This document shows, one piece after another, positions 17,454 through 26,035 of a stretch of 64,000 nucleotides of DNA. Numbering within the stretch: position 1 is the stretch's first letter; every line of letters begins with the position of its first letter. The DNA comes from Streptomyces adelaidensis (GTDB taxonomy: Bacteria; Actinomycetota; Actinomycetes; Streptomycetales; Streptomycetaceae): the NCBI RefSeq assembly GCF_016598475.1, contig NZ_JAEMUX010000038.1, positions 1 to 64,000 on the forward strand. The letters run 5' to 3'. Both the position numbers and the translations under genes were made by a program. The notes beneath the pieces are model-generated. The model did no database searches, was not told where the DNA came from, and was given only the letters and a program-made list of their open reading frames with translations.

Positions 17454-19745
17454 TCACGCCGTCCGCCGCCATCCCCGGAGCAGGTCCCGTAGGCCGACCG
17501 CCTCGGGGAGGACCGCGTAGGCCCGGTCGAGCAGGTCACCGCGCTCGGTGGCACTGCCGGCCTGGTCCGCGAGTCTCTTCAGCGAGCGGGACAGCAGTTC
17601 GCTCTGTGCCTTCGAGGTGTCCGCCGGCCCGAACAGCTCACCGGCCGGGAAGTCCGGTCCCCACCCGTCGGGTGGGCGGCAGGCGAACGCGCTCTCCCGG
17701 ACCTCGGTGACCAGCCGTTCCCAGGCCGCGCCGCCCACGAGGTGCTGCGCGGGCCTCCTGAGCCGTGCCAGCCGCCGGTCCGCTTCGGCCAGCCGGTCCG
17801 CCGTGGGCCCGGAGTGGGGCAGCCGGGCGGTGAGCACCCGGATCGCCGCGATGCGCGCGGCGTCGTAGTGCCGTGAGGTGGTCGGCACCTCGTCGAGTAC
17901 GGCGACGGCTCGCGGCCGGTCCTCCCGGCGCAGGTGGAGCCGGGCGAGCCCGAAGGCCGCGCTGCCCTGGGTCCTGTCCCGTCGCCAGACGGCCTCGTAG
18001 TACGCCTCGGTCTGCCGTTCCTCGGCGGAGAGGTATTCGGCGCAGTAGCCGAGGGCCAGTTTCGGCGCCGACTCTCCGGGCAGCGCGGCGTAGGCGGCGG
18101 CGAACTCGCCCTCCGCCTCCTGCACCCGGCCGTGCGTCAGCCACACCAGACCTTGGTGCCAGAAGATCCGCCAGTCGTACTCACGGCTCTGCGCGCGCGC
18201 CCTGCCGAGCCAGTGGTCGGCCTTGTCCGCGTCCCCCGCGTCGAGGTAGGCACGGCAGAGCCACAACGCGGTCTCCACCGTGCGCAGCACCGGGTCCCGT
18301 TCGGCCTGCTCCGCGATGCGCTCGGGATTGCCGGACGCGAGGCCGCCGAGCAGTACGGCGGCGTCGTCGTGGGGGTCGGGGATCGGGACGGGCAGTGCCG
18401 GTGCCGTGTCCCGGGGGTCCGGCGCCCCGATGGGCAGGTCCGGCATCTCGGCGCCGGCGCGCCCGGTCCAGTGGTCCAGGGACGGCACCGTGCCGAGTTC
18501 CGAGCCGAACACCGCCGCCGTCGGTTCGAACCGGGTGGAGCGCTCCGGGTACGGCTCGTGCCCGCTGAGGGCCTGGTGCTCGCGCAGTACCTCCCACAGC
18601 TGGCGTGACATCTCGGCGGCGGAGGTGAACCTGGCCGCCGGCTCCGGGTGGGTGGCGCGTCTGATCAGCGCGTCGAAGGAGCGGGCGGCGAGTCCGGCGG
18701 CCGGTTCGGCGCGGGCGGCGAGGGTCTCCAGGGTGCGGCCGACGGTGAACAGGTCGGTGTCGATGTGGAAGCCGCGCTGGTCGCGTTCCTGCTTGGGCGG
18801 CGCGTAGCCCGAGGTGTAGACGAGGCTGGAGGAGCGGTCGTCGGTCCGGCGGATGGCGCCGAGGTCGATGACCTTGATGTCGTTCCCGTAGTGGATGACG
18901 TTGTCGGGCTTCATGTCGCAGTACAGCAGGCCCTGGCCGTGCAGGTACTCCAGGGCGCCGAGGATCTTGCAGCCGTAGGTGATCACATGGCCGATGCCGA
19001 AGGAGCCGCCGAAGAGCTGGGTCAGTTCCTGGTCGGGGGCCCGCCGGATCCAGGCGAGCGAGCGGCCGCCGACGTACTCCATCACGATGTACCCGGTGGG
19101 TTCCGTCTCGCCGGGCTCCTCGTGCTGCTCGAAGGTGACGATGCGGACGATGTCCCGGTGGTGGAGCGTGGTGAGCGAGCGGCGTTCCTCGACGGCCGAC
19201 CGCCGGGCGACGGCGTCGCCGGTGTTGATCAGCCCTTTGAGGACGACGTGGAGGTCCGGCACCCGGGTGTCCTCCGCGAGGTAGACCCAGCCGAGACCGC
19301 CGACCGCGAGGTAGCCGAGCACCCGGTAGTGGCCGCCGACCCGGTCGCCGGGGCGCAGCTTCGGCTGGAAGGAGTACGCCCGGCCGCACCGGGGGCAGAA
19401 CCCGTGGTCGAGGGCGGGGCCTGCGACGTAGGCGACGCCGATGGTGCCGGTGCAGTTGTCGACGCCGCAGCGTCGGCCCCCGGTGGGTGGACTGGCGGTG
19501 GTGCTCGCGGCTTCCGACGGATCCGGGGAGGCGATGTGCGGGAGGATCAGCAGGCCGTCGTTGTCGAGCGCGTCGGCGGCCGGCGCGGGTGGTCGGCGCG
19601 GGGGCGGCACGGGCTCGACGGCGAGCCGTACGGGCACCGCCCGGGCCACGTCGGGGGCCTTGCGGTGGCAGGTGTCGCAGAAGTCGGTGGCCATGATGCG
19701 GCCGTCGCAACGGGGTCTCGGGCACGGCGTCGGTAAGGACGTCAT
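17454..19745 (-). CDS. PknG-like serine/threonine kinase with zinc-binding N-terminus and TPR C-terminus
   Basis: A 763-residue cytosolic kinase from ATG 19745 (ATGA overlap with the protease stop). The N-terminal ~140 residues have paired Cys motifs (CPRPRC...CDTC; RRCGVDNC...CPRC) that resemble the rubredoxin-like region of PknG. The kinase domain has the PknG-type glycine loop VGGLGWVYLAED, VVLKGL (catalytic Lys), LLYCDMKPDNVI, and DLG in place of DFG (VIDLGAIR). The C-terminal ~350 residues are TPR-like helices. Mycobacterial PknG is a soluble metabolic sensor kinase. A TTA codon at codon 4 (19734-19736) is in the classic position for bldA control. Confidence 0.85.
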   Translation of the reverse strand: MTSLPTPCPRPRCDGRIMATDFCDTCHRKAPDVARAVPVRLAVEPVPPPRRPPAPAADALDNDGLLILPHIASPDPSEAASTTASPPTGGRRCGVDNCTGTIGVAYVAGPALDHGFCPRCGRAYSFQPKLRPGDRVGGHYRVLGYLAVGGLGWVYLAEDTRVPDLHVVLKGLINTGDAVARRSAVEERRSLTTLHHRDIVRIVTFEQHEEPGETEPTGYIVMEYVGGRSLAWIRRAPDQELTQLFGGSFGIGHVITYGCKILGALEYLHGQGLLYCDMKPDNVIHYGNDIKVIDLGAIRRTDDRSSSLVYTSGYAPPKQERDQRGFHIDTDLFTVGRTLETLAARAEPAAGLAARSFDALIRRATHPEPAARFTSAAEMSRQLWEVLREHQALSGHEPYPERSTRFEPTAAVFGSELGTVPSLDHWTGRAGAEMPDLPIGAPDPRDTAPALPVPIPDPHDDAAVLLGGLASGNPERIAEQAERDPVLRTVETALWLCRAYLDAGDADKADHWLGRARAQSREYDWRIFWHQGLVWLTHGRVQEAEGEFAAAYAALPGESAPKLALGYCAEYLSAEERQTEAYYEAVWRRDRTQGSAAFGLARLHLRREDRPRAVAVLDEVPTTSRHYDAARIAAIRVLTARLPHSGPTADRLAEADRRLARLRRPAQHLVGGAAWERLVTEVRESAFACRPPDGWGPDFPAGELFGPADTSKAQSELLSRSLKRLADQAGSATERGDLLDRAYAVLPEAVGLRDLLRGWRRTA

Positions 19746-21466
19746 GACGGGGAGGCACCCCCCTGCCCCTGTCTCTCGGGGTCCCGGCCGTCGACGCGGA
19801 GGGTGTAGGCGTGGACCGCGGCCTCGGCGGCCCGCACGTCGCACGGCCTGGCCTGCAGAAGGTCGTACGCGTGGAGATGGAGGGCGTCCAATGTCAGGTC
19901 CTCCTCCTTGCCTCGTAAGGAGTTCTGGTGGAGTAGGTGGTAGCTGCGCAGCCTGCCTTCCAGTTCGTCGCGCCGGTCGCGGAGCCTGTCGAGCGTGCCG
20001 ACGGCCCTGGTCATCCGGCCGGTCACGCGTTCGACGAGCTGTTCGTACCGCGCCAGGTCCGGGCTCGGGCCGGGGCTGGGGCCGCCGTCAGCGGCGGCGC
20101 CCTCCGCGCGGTTGAGGTCCGCCAGCGCGGCATGGGCTCTCATCAGGTCCGCGTCGGCGGGGCGCAGGCCTTCGGCCCGCACGGCGGCCATGCGCCGGTA
20201 CAGCGCGGTGGCGAGCGGGCCGGTGATCTTCTCCAGCCGCTCGACGAGTCGTGCGCGGCGTTCCCGCTCCGGCTCGGCCACCAGTTGGTGCCGGGCACGG
20301 TGGTAGGAGGCGTCCGCGGTGCGGAAGACCAGCAGCAGCCGGTTGCCCTTGGCGCGCAGGGTCTCCAGAAGGTCCAGGAGGGCCGGCGGGTCGGTGGCCT
20401 CGTCTACACCGACGACGACCAGGGTGAGCGTGATGTCGGCGGCCCTGATCCGCTCGGCCACCGGGTCGGCCGGGTGCTGCCACAGGCCCATGCGCTCGGC
20501 GATCCGCTCCGCGATCTCGGCTGAGGTGAGCCCGGTGGCGTCCACGGCGAGGTCGTGGCCTCCGGCCGACGGGACCGTGCCGGGCGGGTCGAGGGAGGCT
20601 CGGTCGACGGAGGCCGGGGTGCGTAACTCCCGGTCTGCCAGGGTGATGGCGCGGCGCAGCGTGGCGGCCCGCACCGCGTCGCCGGTGGGGACGAGGCTGA
20701 TCTTCACCTGCTGTCCGTCGTCCTGGAGCCAGTCGGCGAGGCGCTGTGCGAACGGCTCGTCGAGCAGGGCTTCCGCGGCGTCGTCGCCCGTGGACCTGAG
20801 GCCGTGGTCGACGGCTGTCCGTCCCCGGGTCCATCGGGCGACCTCGCCGAGGTGGCGGACGATGGTCTCGGCCGGGGTCATGAAGGAGAACAGGTTTCCG
20901 TGACGGTCCCGGAGGCCGCTGAGGACCATCCCGATGACCTTGCCGGTCAGTGTGTCCACCACACCCGCGCCGCTGCATCCCGGGGTGGCGAGCTCCCCGG
21001 GGCTCGTCGGGCTCAGTTGTACCTGCCCGTCGCGTCCGCAGCCGCCGACGATGGTGGCGCGGAACCAGATGCCGCCGTTGTGGTCGTACGGGAAGCCGTA
21101 CATCTGCACCGCGCGGTTCGGCGCGGAGAGCCGGTGCAGCGGGACCGTTTCTCCCACGGGCCTCGGGTGTTCGAGTCTCAGCAGTGCCACATCACCGCAG
21201 GGATCGCCGTCCGCGTCCCGGGTGTCCGGCACATAGGCGTCCCCGGCGACCCGGGCCGCCACCGAGGGCACCGCGAGGCCGGGCGCTCCGACGAATTCCG
21301 CGGTGACCCTGGCTCCCCTGTCCACCACATGGGCGCAGGTGAGAACCCGGTCGGGGCTCAGCAGAATGCCGGCGCCCGCGATCTCCCCGTCCGCCCGCCG
21401 GATACGCACCGCCCAGCAAGGCGTCCCCATCGACGAACCACCATGGACACCCCCGTGTGCCGCCAT
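19742..21466 (-). CDS. cytosolic trypsin-like serine protease with helical C-terminal domain
   Basis: A 574-residue protein with no signal peptide. The N-terminal ~200 residues form a trypsin-like domain with the full triad: His46 (TCAHVV), Asp92 (GDVALLRL) and Ser165 (TPGCSGAGV). The middle domain (about 230-370) has a beta-alpha pattern around DITLTLVVVGVDEATDPP with no P-loop. The C-terminus is long and helical (about 430-550). Trypsins of this cytosolic type co-occur with Trypco domains in conflict systems described by comparative genomics. Two TTA codons are present (codons 281 and 517). The ATG is only six bases from a TATAGT -10 box, suggesting a leaderless transcript. First gene of the five-gene operon. 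Confidence 0.8.
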   Translation of the reverse strand: MAAHGGVHGGSSMGTPCWAVRIRRADGEIAGAGILLSPDRVLTCAHVVDRGARVTAEFVGAPGLAVPSVAARVAGDAYVPDTRDADGDPCGDVALLRLEHPRPVGETVPLHRLSAPNRAVQMYGFPYDHNGGIWFRATIVGGCGRDGQVQLSPTSPGELATPGCSGAGVVDTLTGKVIGMVLSGLRDRHGNLFSFMTPAETIVRHLGEVARWTRGRTAVDHGLRSTGDDAAEALLDEPFAQRLADWLQDDGQQVKISLVPTGDAVRAATLRRAITLADRELRTPASVDRASLDPPGTVPSAGGHDLAVDATGLTSAEIAERIAERMGLWQHPADPVAERIRAADITLTLVVVGVDEATDPPALLDLLETLRAKGNRLLLVFRTADASYHRARHQLVAEPERERRARLVERLEKITGPLATALYRRMAAVRAEGLRPADADLMRAHAALADLNRAEGAAADGGPSPGPSPDLARYEQLVERVTGRMTRAVGTLDRLRDRRDELEGRLRSYHLLHQNSLRGKEEDLTLDALHLHAYDLLQARPCDVRAAEAAVHAYTLRVDGRDPERQGQGGASPS

Positions 21467-21472
21467 AGCACA

Positions 21473-21478
21473 ACTATA
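21473..21478 (-). promoter_or_regulatory. -10 box for a likely leaderless protease transcript
   Basis: On the minus strand TATAGT lies six bases before the ATG of the protease, which places the transcription start at or next to the A of the ATG. No Shine-Dalgarno sequence precedes this ATG. A GGTGG ahead of Met13 (21430) is the competing start. A CATACT box for the divergent Trypco2 gene lies at 21498-21503. Confidence 0.5.
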
Positions 21479-21542
21479 CGAGGGCCGGGTGCCGTCGCAT
21501 ACTGGGGCGACAACAGATCAACGGGCTTACGGGGGTATCGAG

Positions 21543-21899
21543 TTGACGGATGTGCCGGGGTTCGTGGGGCTGGCCGAGGTGATCCACCAGATCCGGGGCG
21601 AACTGGAAGAGGCGCGGGAGGAGGCGCGGGGCCGTGCCCTGGGCTTCACCGTGGAGAACGTGAGCCTGACCTTCACGGTGCAGGTCCACCACTCCGGCAC
21701 CGGCCGCGGCGGGGTACGCATCGGCGTGGTGACGGCCGAACTCGGGGGGACGGTCGACCGCCAGACGACCCATCAGGTCCAGGTCGACCTGAAACCGGAG
21801 ACGCGGGGAGGCGAACGGGTCATGGTCGGCCGAGGCGAGGCGTCCCGCGCCCCCGCGCCGCCGAACGACGGCCGGTCCGGTACGAATCGCGGGAAGTGA
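21543..21899 (+). CDS. Trypco2-family protein (trypsin co-occurring domain)
   Basis: A small protein of 118 residues from TTG 21543, which has a GGGGG tract nine bases upstream; a GTG at 21552 is possible. The domain has the features of Trypco2: an N-terminal helix (GLAEVIHQIRGELEEAREEARG) followed by strands FTVENVSLTFTVQVHHSG, GVRIGVVTAELGG and THQVQVDLKP. The C-terminal tail is disordered. Family knowledge: Trypco2 was named because it recurs next to trypsin-like proteases in STAND-type conflict systems, where it may bind or regulate the protease. It is divergent from the protease with only 76 bp between the starts, so the two are probably co-regulated. Confidence 0.75.
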   Translation: MTDVPGFVGLAEVIHQIRGELEEAREEARGRALGFTVENVSLTFTVQVHHSGTGRGGVRIGVVTAELGGTVDRQTTHQVQVDLKPETRGGERVMVGRGEASRAPAPPNDGRSGTNRGK

Positions 21900-21922
21900 C
21901 TCCGAGGGAGACGGGGCTCGGG

Positions 21923-22864
21923 TCAGGCCCCGTGGCTCCCCGCCTCGGCCTGTTCCCCGCGGGGCAGTGGGACGCCGTAGGCCTTCGCCAGAAAGTCGCT
22001 CACGCGCCGGGCGTACTCCCGCGGTGCCACCACGTGGTTGGCCAGATGCCGGCCCCTCGGCACCCGCCAGATCTCGGCGGGGCCCGCCCAGTGGTCCTCG
22101 ACGAATCGTCGGCTGTCCCGCGCGTCGAACAGCGACTCCCGCTCGCCCACGATGTACAGCAGCGCCACCCCGGACTGCTGCCGGGCCGACCGGCGCGCGT
22201 GCCGGTACAGCGCCGGGGACCTCGTCCACGCCGATACGGCGGACGCCATCGCCCGGTCGGCCGCCGCGCGCGGCACGCGCCACCGCGCGCCCTGACGCTC
22301 CCGGCGCAACTGCTCGCCGAGCATGTCCTGCCAGCGCACCAGGGGCGTGGAGTCGAGGACCAGGGCGGGGTACCGCGCCTCGCCGGACGTCCTGCCCAGG
22401 TGGGCGAGGGCCATGTTGCCGCCGAAGGAGCAGCCGAGCAGCGCCACCCGTCCGGCCGGCGGCGTGTCCGCGAAGCGCCTGCGCACCTGGGCCGATACGG
22501 CCTCCAGGTCGGCCAGCGGGTCCCACAGATTGCCGCGCGGCCCGCGGCGGGAGGCGTCGCTCTCGCCGCAGCCCCTGAAGTCGAATCCGACGACGGCCAG
22601 TCCCTGGTCGTACAGCAGTCTGGTCTGCTTCAGCGTGCGGGACTTGCCCGTGCTGCGGGAGTGGCAGACGATCACCACTCCCCAGGCCTCGGGCGGTACG
22701 AAGGTCCAGCCGGCGATGCGCAGCCCGTCGCCGGTGACCACGGTGAACGGCTCCGCCGTCAGCCCGTAGTCGGCGGGGCGTTCGAAGTCCGCGCCCGGGT
22801 CGGGCGCGGCCAGTCGGCGGAAGGTCCGCACCAGGTAGGTGAGCGGGGCCGGCGGTCCGGTCAC
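21923..22864 (-). CDS. alpha/beta hydrolase
   Basis: A 313-residue alpha/beta hydrolase. Visible features: oxyanion-side strand VVIVCHSRSTGKS, GFDFRGCGESD, the nucleophile elbow GCSFGG (Ser), and a late His in PRGRHLANHV. The segment YIVGERESLFDARDS is a good candidate for the acid region. The GTG start at 22864 overlaps the stop of the molybdopterin oxidoreductase (GTGA, 22861-22864), so it is the last gene of the coupled biosynthetic operon. A role in releasing or editing an acyl intermediate is likely but inferred. Confidence 0.75.
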   Translation of the reverse strand: MTGPPAPLTYLVRTFRRLAAPDPGADFERPADYGLTAEPFTVVTGDGLRIAGWTFVPPEAWGVVIVCHSRSTGKSRTLKQTRLLYDQGLAVVGFDFRGCGESDASRRGPRGNLWDPLADLEAVSAQVRRRFADTPPAGRVALLGCSFGGNMALAHLGRTSGEARYPALVLDSTPLVRWQDMLGEQLRRERQGARWRVPRAAADRAMASAVSAWTRSPALYRHARRSARQQSGVALLYIVGERESLFDARDSRRFVEDHWAGPAEIWRVPRGRHLANHVVAPREYARRVSDFLAKAYGVPLPRGEQAEAGSHGA

Positions 22865-25299
22865 CGCTCCGCCCCCGTGATGGCCGCCGGGGTCGCCGTC
22901 GCCGCGGGGACCCCGGCGATGTCGACGTAAGTGTCTTTGAGCAGGGGCTGCCAGGTGTGCGGGTCGATGTTGTCCGAGCTGGTCAGGACGTTGGGGTGGG
23001 TTCCGGCCCGGTCCGGATGGAACGAGAGGTACACATGCCCGGCCGGGACGTCCTCGCTGATGGCCACGGGGCAGGTGAGCTCGCCCAGTTCGTTGCGCAG
23101 CACCGCCTCGGCCCCCGGGGCGAGTCCGAGCCGGCCGGCGTCGGCCGGGTTGACGTAGACGTGGTTGCGCTCGGGCCAGTCCTCGGCGCCCGTGGCGGTC
23201 GAGGAGTTGAACATCGCGGTGTTGTGGCGGCGCACGGCGTTGCCGGCGCCCATAGCGCCGCGCCCGGTGATCAGTACGAAGCCCCGGCCCCGCTCCTGGA
23301 AGGGCACCAGCCGTTCGGGGGCCGGCAGATGGAAGCGGGCTCGGCGCCGGTCGGCGCTGAACACCCCTGAGAACAGCGGGACTTCGTTGTCGGTCCCCTG
23401 GTCACCGTCGGGCACGCCGTCTCCGTCACTGTCGGCCGGGAGCGGCACATAGCGGCGTTCGCCCTGCCACTGGACGCCCTCGCCCGAGCGGATGCGGTCC
23501 CAGGTGATCGGCTCGCCGTCGGCGTCGGTGAACTCGTTGTAGAAGCCTCGCGAGGCCTGCTGGATCTCCTGCCAGACCGCCTCGCCCGAGGGTTCGCCGT
23601 CGGGCCCGGCCGGGTACCGGAAGGCCGTGTCCAGCGCGGGTCCGGACAGGTCGCGGTTGCCCTCGGCGACCCACGACTCGACGTCCTCGGCGGACGGGTC
23701 GCCCTCGGTCGCGGGCGGCTGTTGGTCCCCGAGCCGGTCGGCGATCCGCCGGGCGACCGAGCAGACGATGCGGACATCGCCCCATGCCTCGAACGGCGGC
23801 TCTTCCACCGGTTCCATGGACTGCAGCCGGCGTTCGCCGTTGAGGAAGATCCCCGACGTCTCGTGCTTGGTCCGGCACGGCAGGATGATGTCCGCGTACT
23901 CCAGGATCTCCGGGTTGTAGTAGGAGTCCACGTACACGATGCACAGGTCCATCATCTTCTCGCGCCAGCGCCGGAGGTTGGGGAAGTTCCGCGCCGGGTT
24001 GGTGCCGAAGACGACGAGGGTGCGCAGCCGTTCCGAGGTGGCGAACGAGGCCACGGGAAGCCCCGGCCGGGGGCTGATCCGCCACGGCGGCAGGTCCCAC
24101 GCGTCCGCCATGACGGCCCGGTGGTCGGGGTTGTCGACCCGCATGCGGAACGGCAGCATGCGGCCGGAGAAGCCGAGCGCCAGTTCGCTGGAGGCGTTGG
24201 ACTGGCCCGCCAGCCGGACGTGACCGCGTCCCGGCTCGCCGATCGCGCCGGTCAGCACGTGCAGGTTGAGAATGGACGCCACTCCGGCACTGCCGACGGT
24301 CTGGTTGATGCCCACCGAACTCGTGGACACCACCCGGCGCCGGGCCCACAGATCGCCGGCCCGCTCGACCCTGGCGCGCATCTCGGCGGGGTCCATGCCG
24401 GCGGGGGTGATCCGCGGCACGACCTCGTCGACGCTGAACGGTCCCTGCCCGAGGAAGTCGAGGAAGCTCTTGGCGCTGTCCGGATCGACGTGCCGTTCGA
24501 CGTAACTCCGGTTCCACGCCCCGGTGTCGAGGAGCCGACGGGCGAACATCAGGTTCAGCAGGACGTCGCTGCCGCTGCGCACCGGCAGATGGATGTTGTC
24601 CGGGTTGTCGGCCAGCAGCTGCGTGACGGTGTCGGTGCGCCGCGGGTCGACGACCACCTTCACGGCGTCGCGATTGCGGCGGATGTAACGCTGGAACACG
24701 GTCGGATGGTTGACGGCCGGGTTGTGGCCGTAGAAGAACATGGCCTCGGCCGACCGGTAGTCGTCGTAGCAGGAGAACGGCCCCTCGTTGCCGAACACCA
24801 GCTCGTGTCCGCCCGCGTTGTTGGCCAGGCACTGCTCGGCGTTGGAGCAGATGTTGTTGGTGCCCAGATGCCCCTGGAAGAACTTCTTGGTGACCCACAG
24901 CGCTTCCATGGTCATCTGGCCGACGCCGTAGAACGCCAGGGCGTCACGCCCGAAGTCCTGCCGGTCGGCGAGGATGCTGTCGGCGACCATGTCGATGGCG
25001 TAGTCCCAGGAGACGCGCTCCCAGCCGTACGGGGACCTGAGCATCGGGCTGGTGAACCGGGCGACCTGCTTGGGGTCCGCTCCCAGATGCTTCTGGAAGT
25101 AGTGCGCGCCCTTGACGCACACGCCGAGGCTGCCGGTGGCGCGCACCTTGCGGTCCTCGGTGACGGTGACCTGGTCCACGACACCGCAGAAGGTGCACAG
25201 GGTCTGCCTGGCCCGTCCGGGGGAAGTGGGGGAACCGGGCGAACTGGGGGAACTGGGGGAACTGGGGGAACTGGGGGTAGCCTGCGCGGGATCAGCCAC
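22861..25299 (-). CDS. formate dehydrogenase-like molybdopterin oxidoreductase, with altered Fe-S motif
   Basis: An 812-residue protein of the FdhA/DMSO reductase superfamily: an N-terminal cysteine region, YGVGQMTMEALWVTKKFFQGHLGTNNICSNAEQC, HNPAVNHP, PRRTDT, GAIGEPGRGHVRLAGQSNASS, FGTNPARNFPN, LPCRTKHETSG and a C-terminal molydopterin dinucleotide-binding domain (VYVNPADAGRLGLAPGAE). The cluster motif reads CTFCGVVDQ...GVCVKG: the usual third cysteine of CxxCxxxC is Val/Asp, so a normal [4Fe-4S] may not form. An inserted DSDGDGVPDGDQ segment (about residue 630) resembles a thrombospondin type 3 calcium repeat. The N-terminal SSP repeats come from a tandem DNA repeat. GTG start 25299 overlaps the SDR stop. 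Confidence 0.8.
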   Translation of the reverse strand: MADPAQATPSSPSSPSSPSSPGSPTSPGRARQTLCTFCGVVDQVTVTEDRKVRATGSLGVCVKGAHYFQKHLGADPKQVARFTSPMLRSPYGWERVSWDYAIDMVADSILADRQDFGRDALAFYGVGQMTMEALWVTKKFFQGHLGTNNICSNAEQCLANNAGGHELVFGNEGPFSCYDDYRSAEAMFFYGHNPAVNHPTVFQRYIRRNRDAVKVVVDPRRTDTVTQLLADNPDNIHLPVRSGSDVLLNLMFARRLLDTGAWNRSYVERHVDPDSAKSFLDFLGQGPFSVDEVVPRITPAGMDPAEMRARVERAGDLWARRRVVSTSSVGINQTVGSAGVASILNLHVLTGAIGEPGRGHVRLAGQSNASSELALGFSGRMLPFRMRVDNPDHRAVMADAWDLPPWRISPRPGLPVASFATSERLRTLVVFGTNPARNFPNLRRWREKMMDLCIVYVDSYYNPEILEYADIILPCRTKHETSGIFLNGERRLQSMEPVEEPPFEAWGDVRIVCSVARRIADRLGDQQPPATEGDPSAEDVESWVAEGNRDLSGPALDTAFRYPAGPDGEPSGEAVWQEIQQASRGFYNEFTDADGEPITWDRIRSGEGVQWQGERRYVPLPADSDGDGVPDGDQGTDNEVPLFSGVFSADRRRARFHLPAPERLVPFQERGRGFVLITGRGAMGAGNAVRRHNTAMFNSSTATGAEDWPERNHVYVNPADAGRLGLAPGAEAVLRNELGELTCPVAISEDVPAGHVYLSFHPDRAGTHPNVLTSSDNIDPHTWQPLLKDTYVDIAGVPAATATPAAITGAER
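25219..25277. repeat. short tandem repeat in the oxidoreductase N-terminus
   Basis: About six imperfect copies of the 9-mer GGGGGAACT (plus strand) encode the Ser-Ser-Pro repeats at the N-terminus of the molybdopterin oxidoreductase. Copy number changes of 9 bp would keep the frame, so the tail length may vary between strains. Confidence 0.85.
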
Positions 25300-26035
25300 T
25301 GCCGGCCTCCATCAGGTCCCTGGCCAGGGCCGGGCTGCCCAGCGTCCAGCCGCCGTCCACGACGAACTCCTGGCCGGTGATGTAGCGGCTCTCGGGCGAG
25401 GCGAGATGGGCGGCGAGCGCGGCCACCTCCGCCGCCGTGCCCAGCCTCCCGAGCGGGACGTGCCGGGCCACGGCGGCCTTCCACTGGGCGGACCGCTCGG
25501 CCGTGGAGCCGCAGTCGACGAAGCCGGGCAGCACGGTGTTGCAGGTGATGCGGTACCGGGCGAGTTCGGCCGCCATGGCCCGCCCGAAGCTCGCCAGCGC
25601 GCCCTTGGCCGCCGCGTACCCCGACAGGCCGGGCACGCCGACCCGCGAGGCGGCCGAGCCGATGTTGACGACCGCGCCGCCGCCGGCCTTCATCATCCGG
25701 AAGGACACCGCACGGCAGACGTTCATGACGCCCACCAGATTGGTGTCGAGCAGCCGGTCCACGGCCTTCGGGTCCGCGGTCAGCAGCGGTCCCTCCTCCA
25801 CGGTGCCGAAGCAGTTGACCACCGCCGTGCACGGGCCCTCGGTGCGCCATGCCCACGCGAAGAACTCCTTGCACGACTCGGGCTCCGTCGCGTCGACCAA
25901 CGCCCCCGGCACACCCAGGCGTGTCGCCGCGTCCGTGGACCCGTGGCAGCCCACGACCACCTCGTGCCCGCGGGAGCGCAGGGCCCGCACCACCTCGGAC
26001 CCGATGCCGCCGGGGCCGATGACCGCCGCCCTCAC
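25292..26035 (-). CDS. short-chain dehydrogenase/reductase
   Basis: A 247-residue classical SDR. The cofactor motif is GPGGIGSEV (a variant of TGxxxGxG), followed by GCHGSTDA at the position selecting NAD(P). It also has NCFG (NNAG position), the catalytic Ser-Tyr-Lys as VNIGSAASRVGVPGLSGYAAAKGAL, and a C-terminal TGQEFVVDGGWTLG, typical of FabG-like enzymes. It overlaps the radical SAM stop (GTGA at 26032-26035) and the next gene's start, so it is translated with the oxidoreductase. A beta-keto or alcohol oxidation on an acyl chain would fit, but this is inference. Confidence 0.85.
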   Translation of the reverse strand: MRAAVIGPGGIGSEVVRALRSRGHEVVVGCHGSTDAATRLGVPGALVDATEPESCKEFFAWAWRTEGPCTAVVNCFGTVEEGPLLTADPKAVDRLLDTNLVGVMNVCRAVSFRMMKAGGGAVVNIGSAASRVGVPGLSGYAAAKGALASFGRAMAAELARYRITCNTVLPGFVDCGSTAERSAQWKAAVARHVPLGRLGTAAEVAALAAHLASPESRYITGQEFVVDGGWTLGSPALARDLMEAGSG

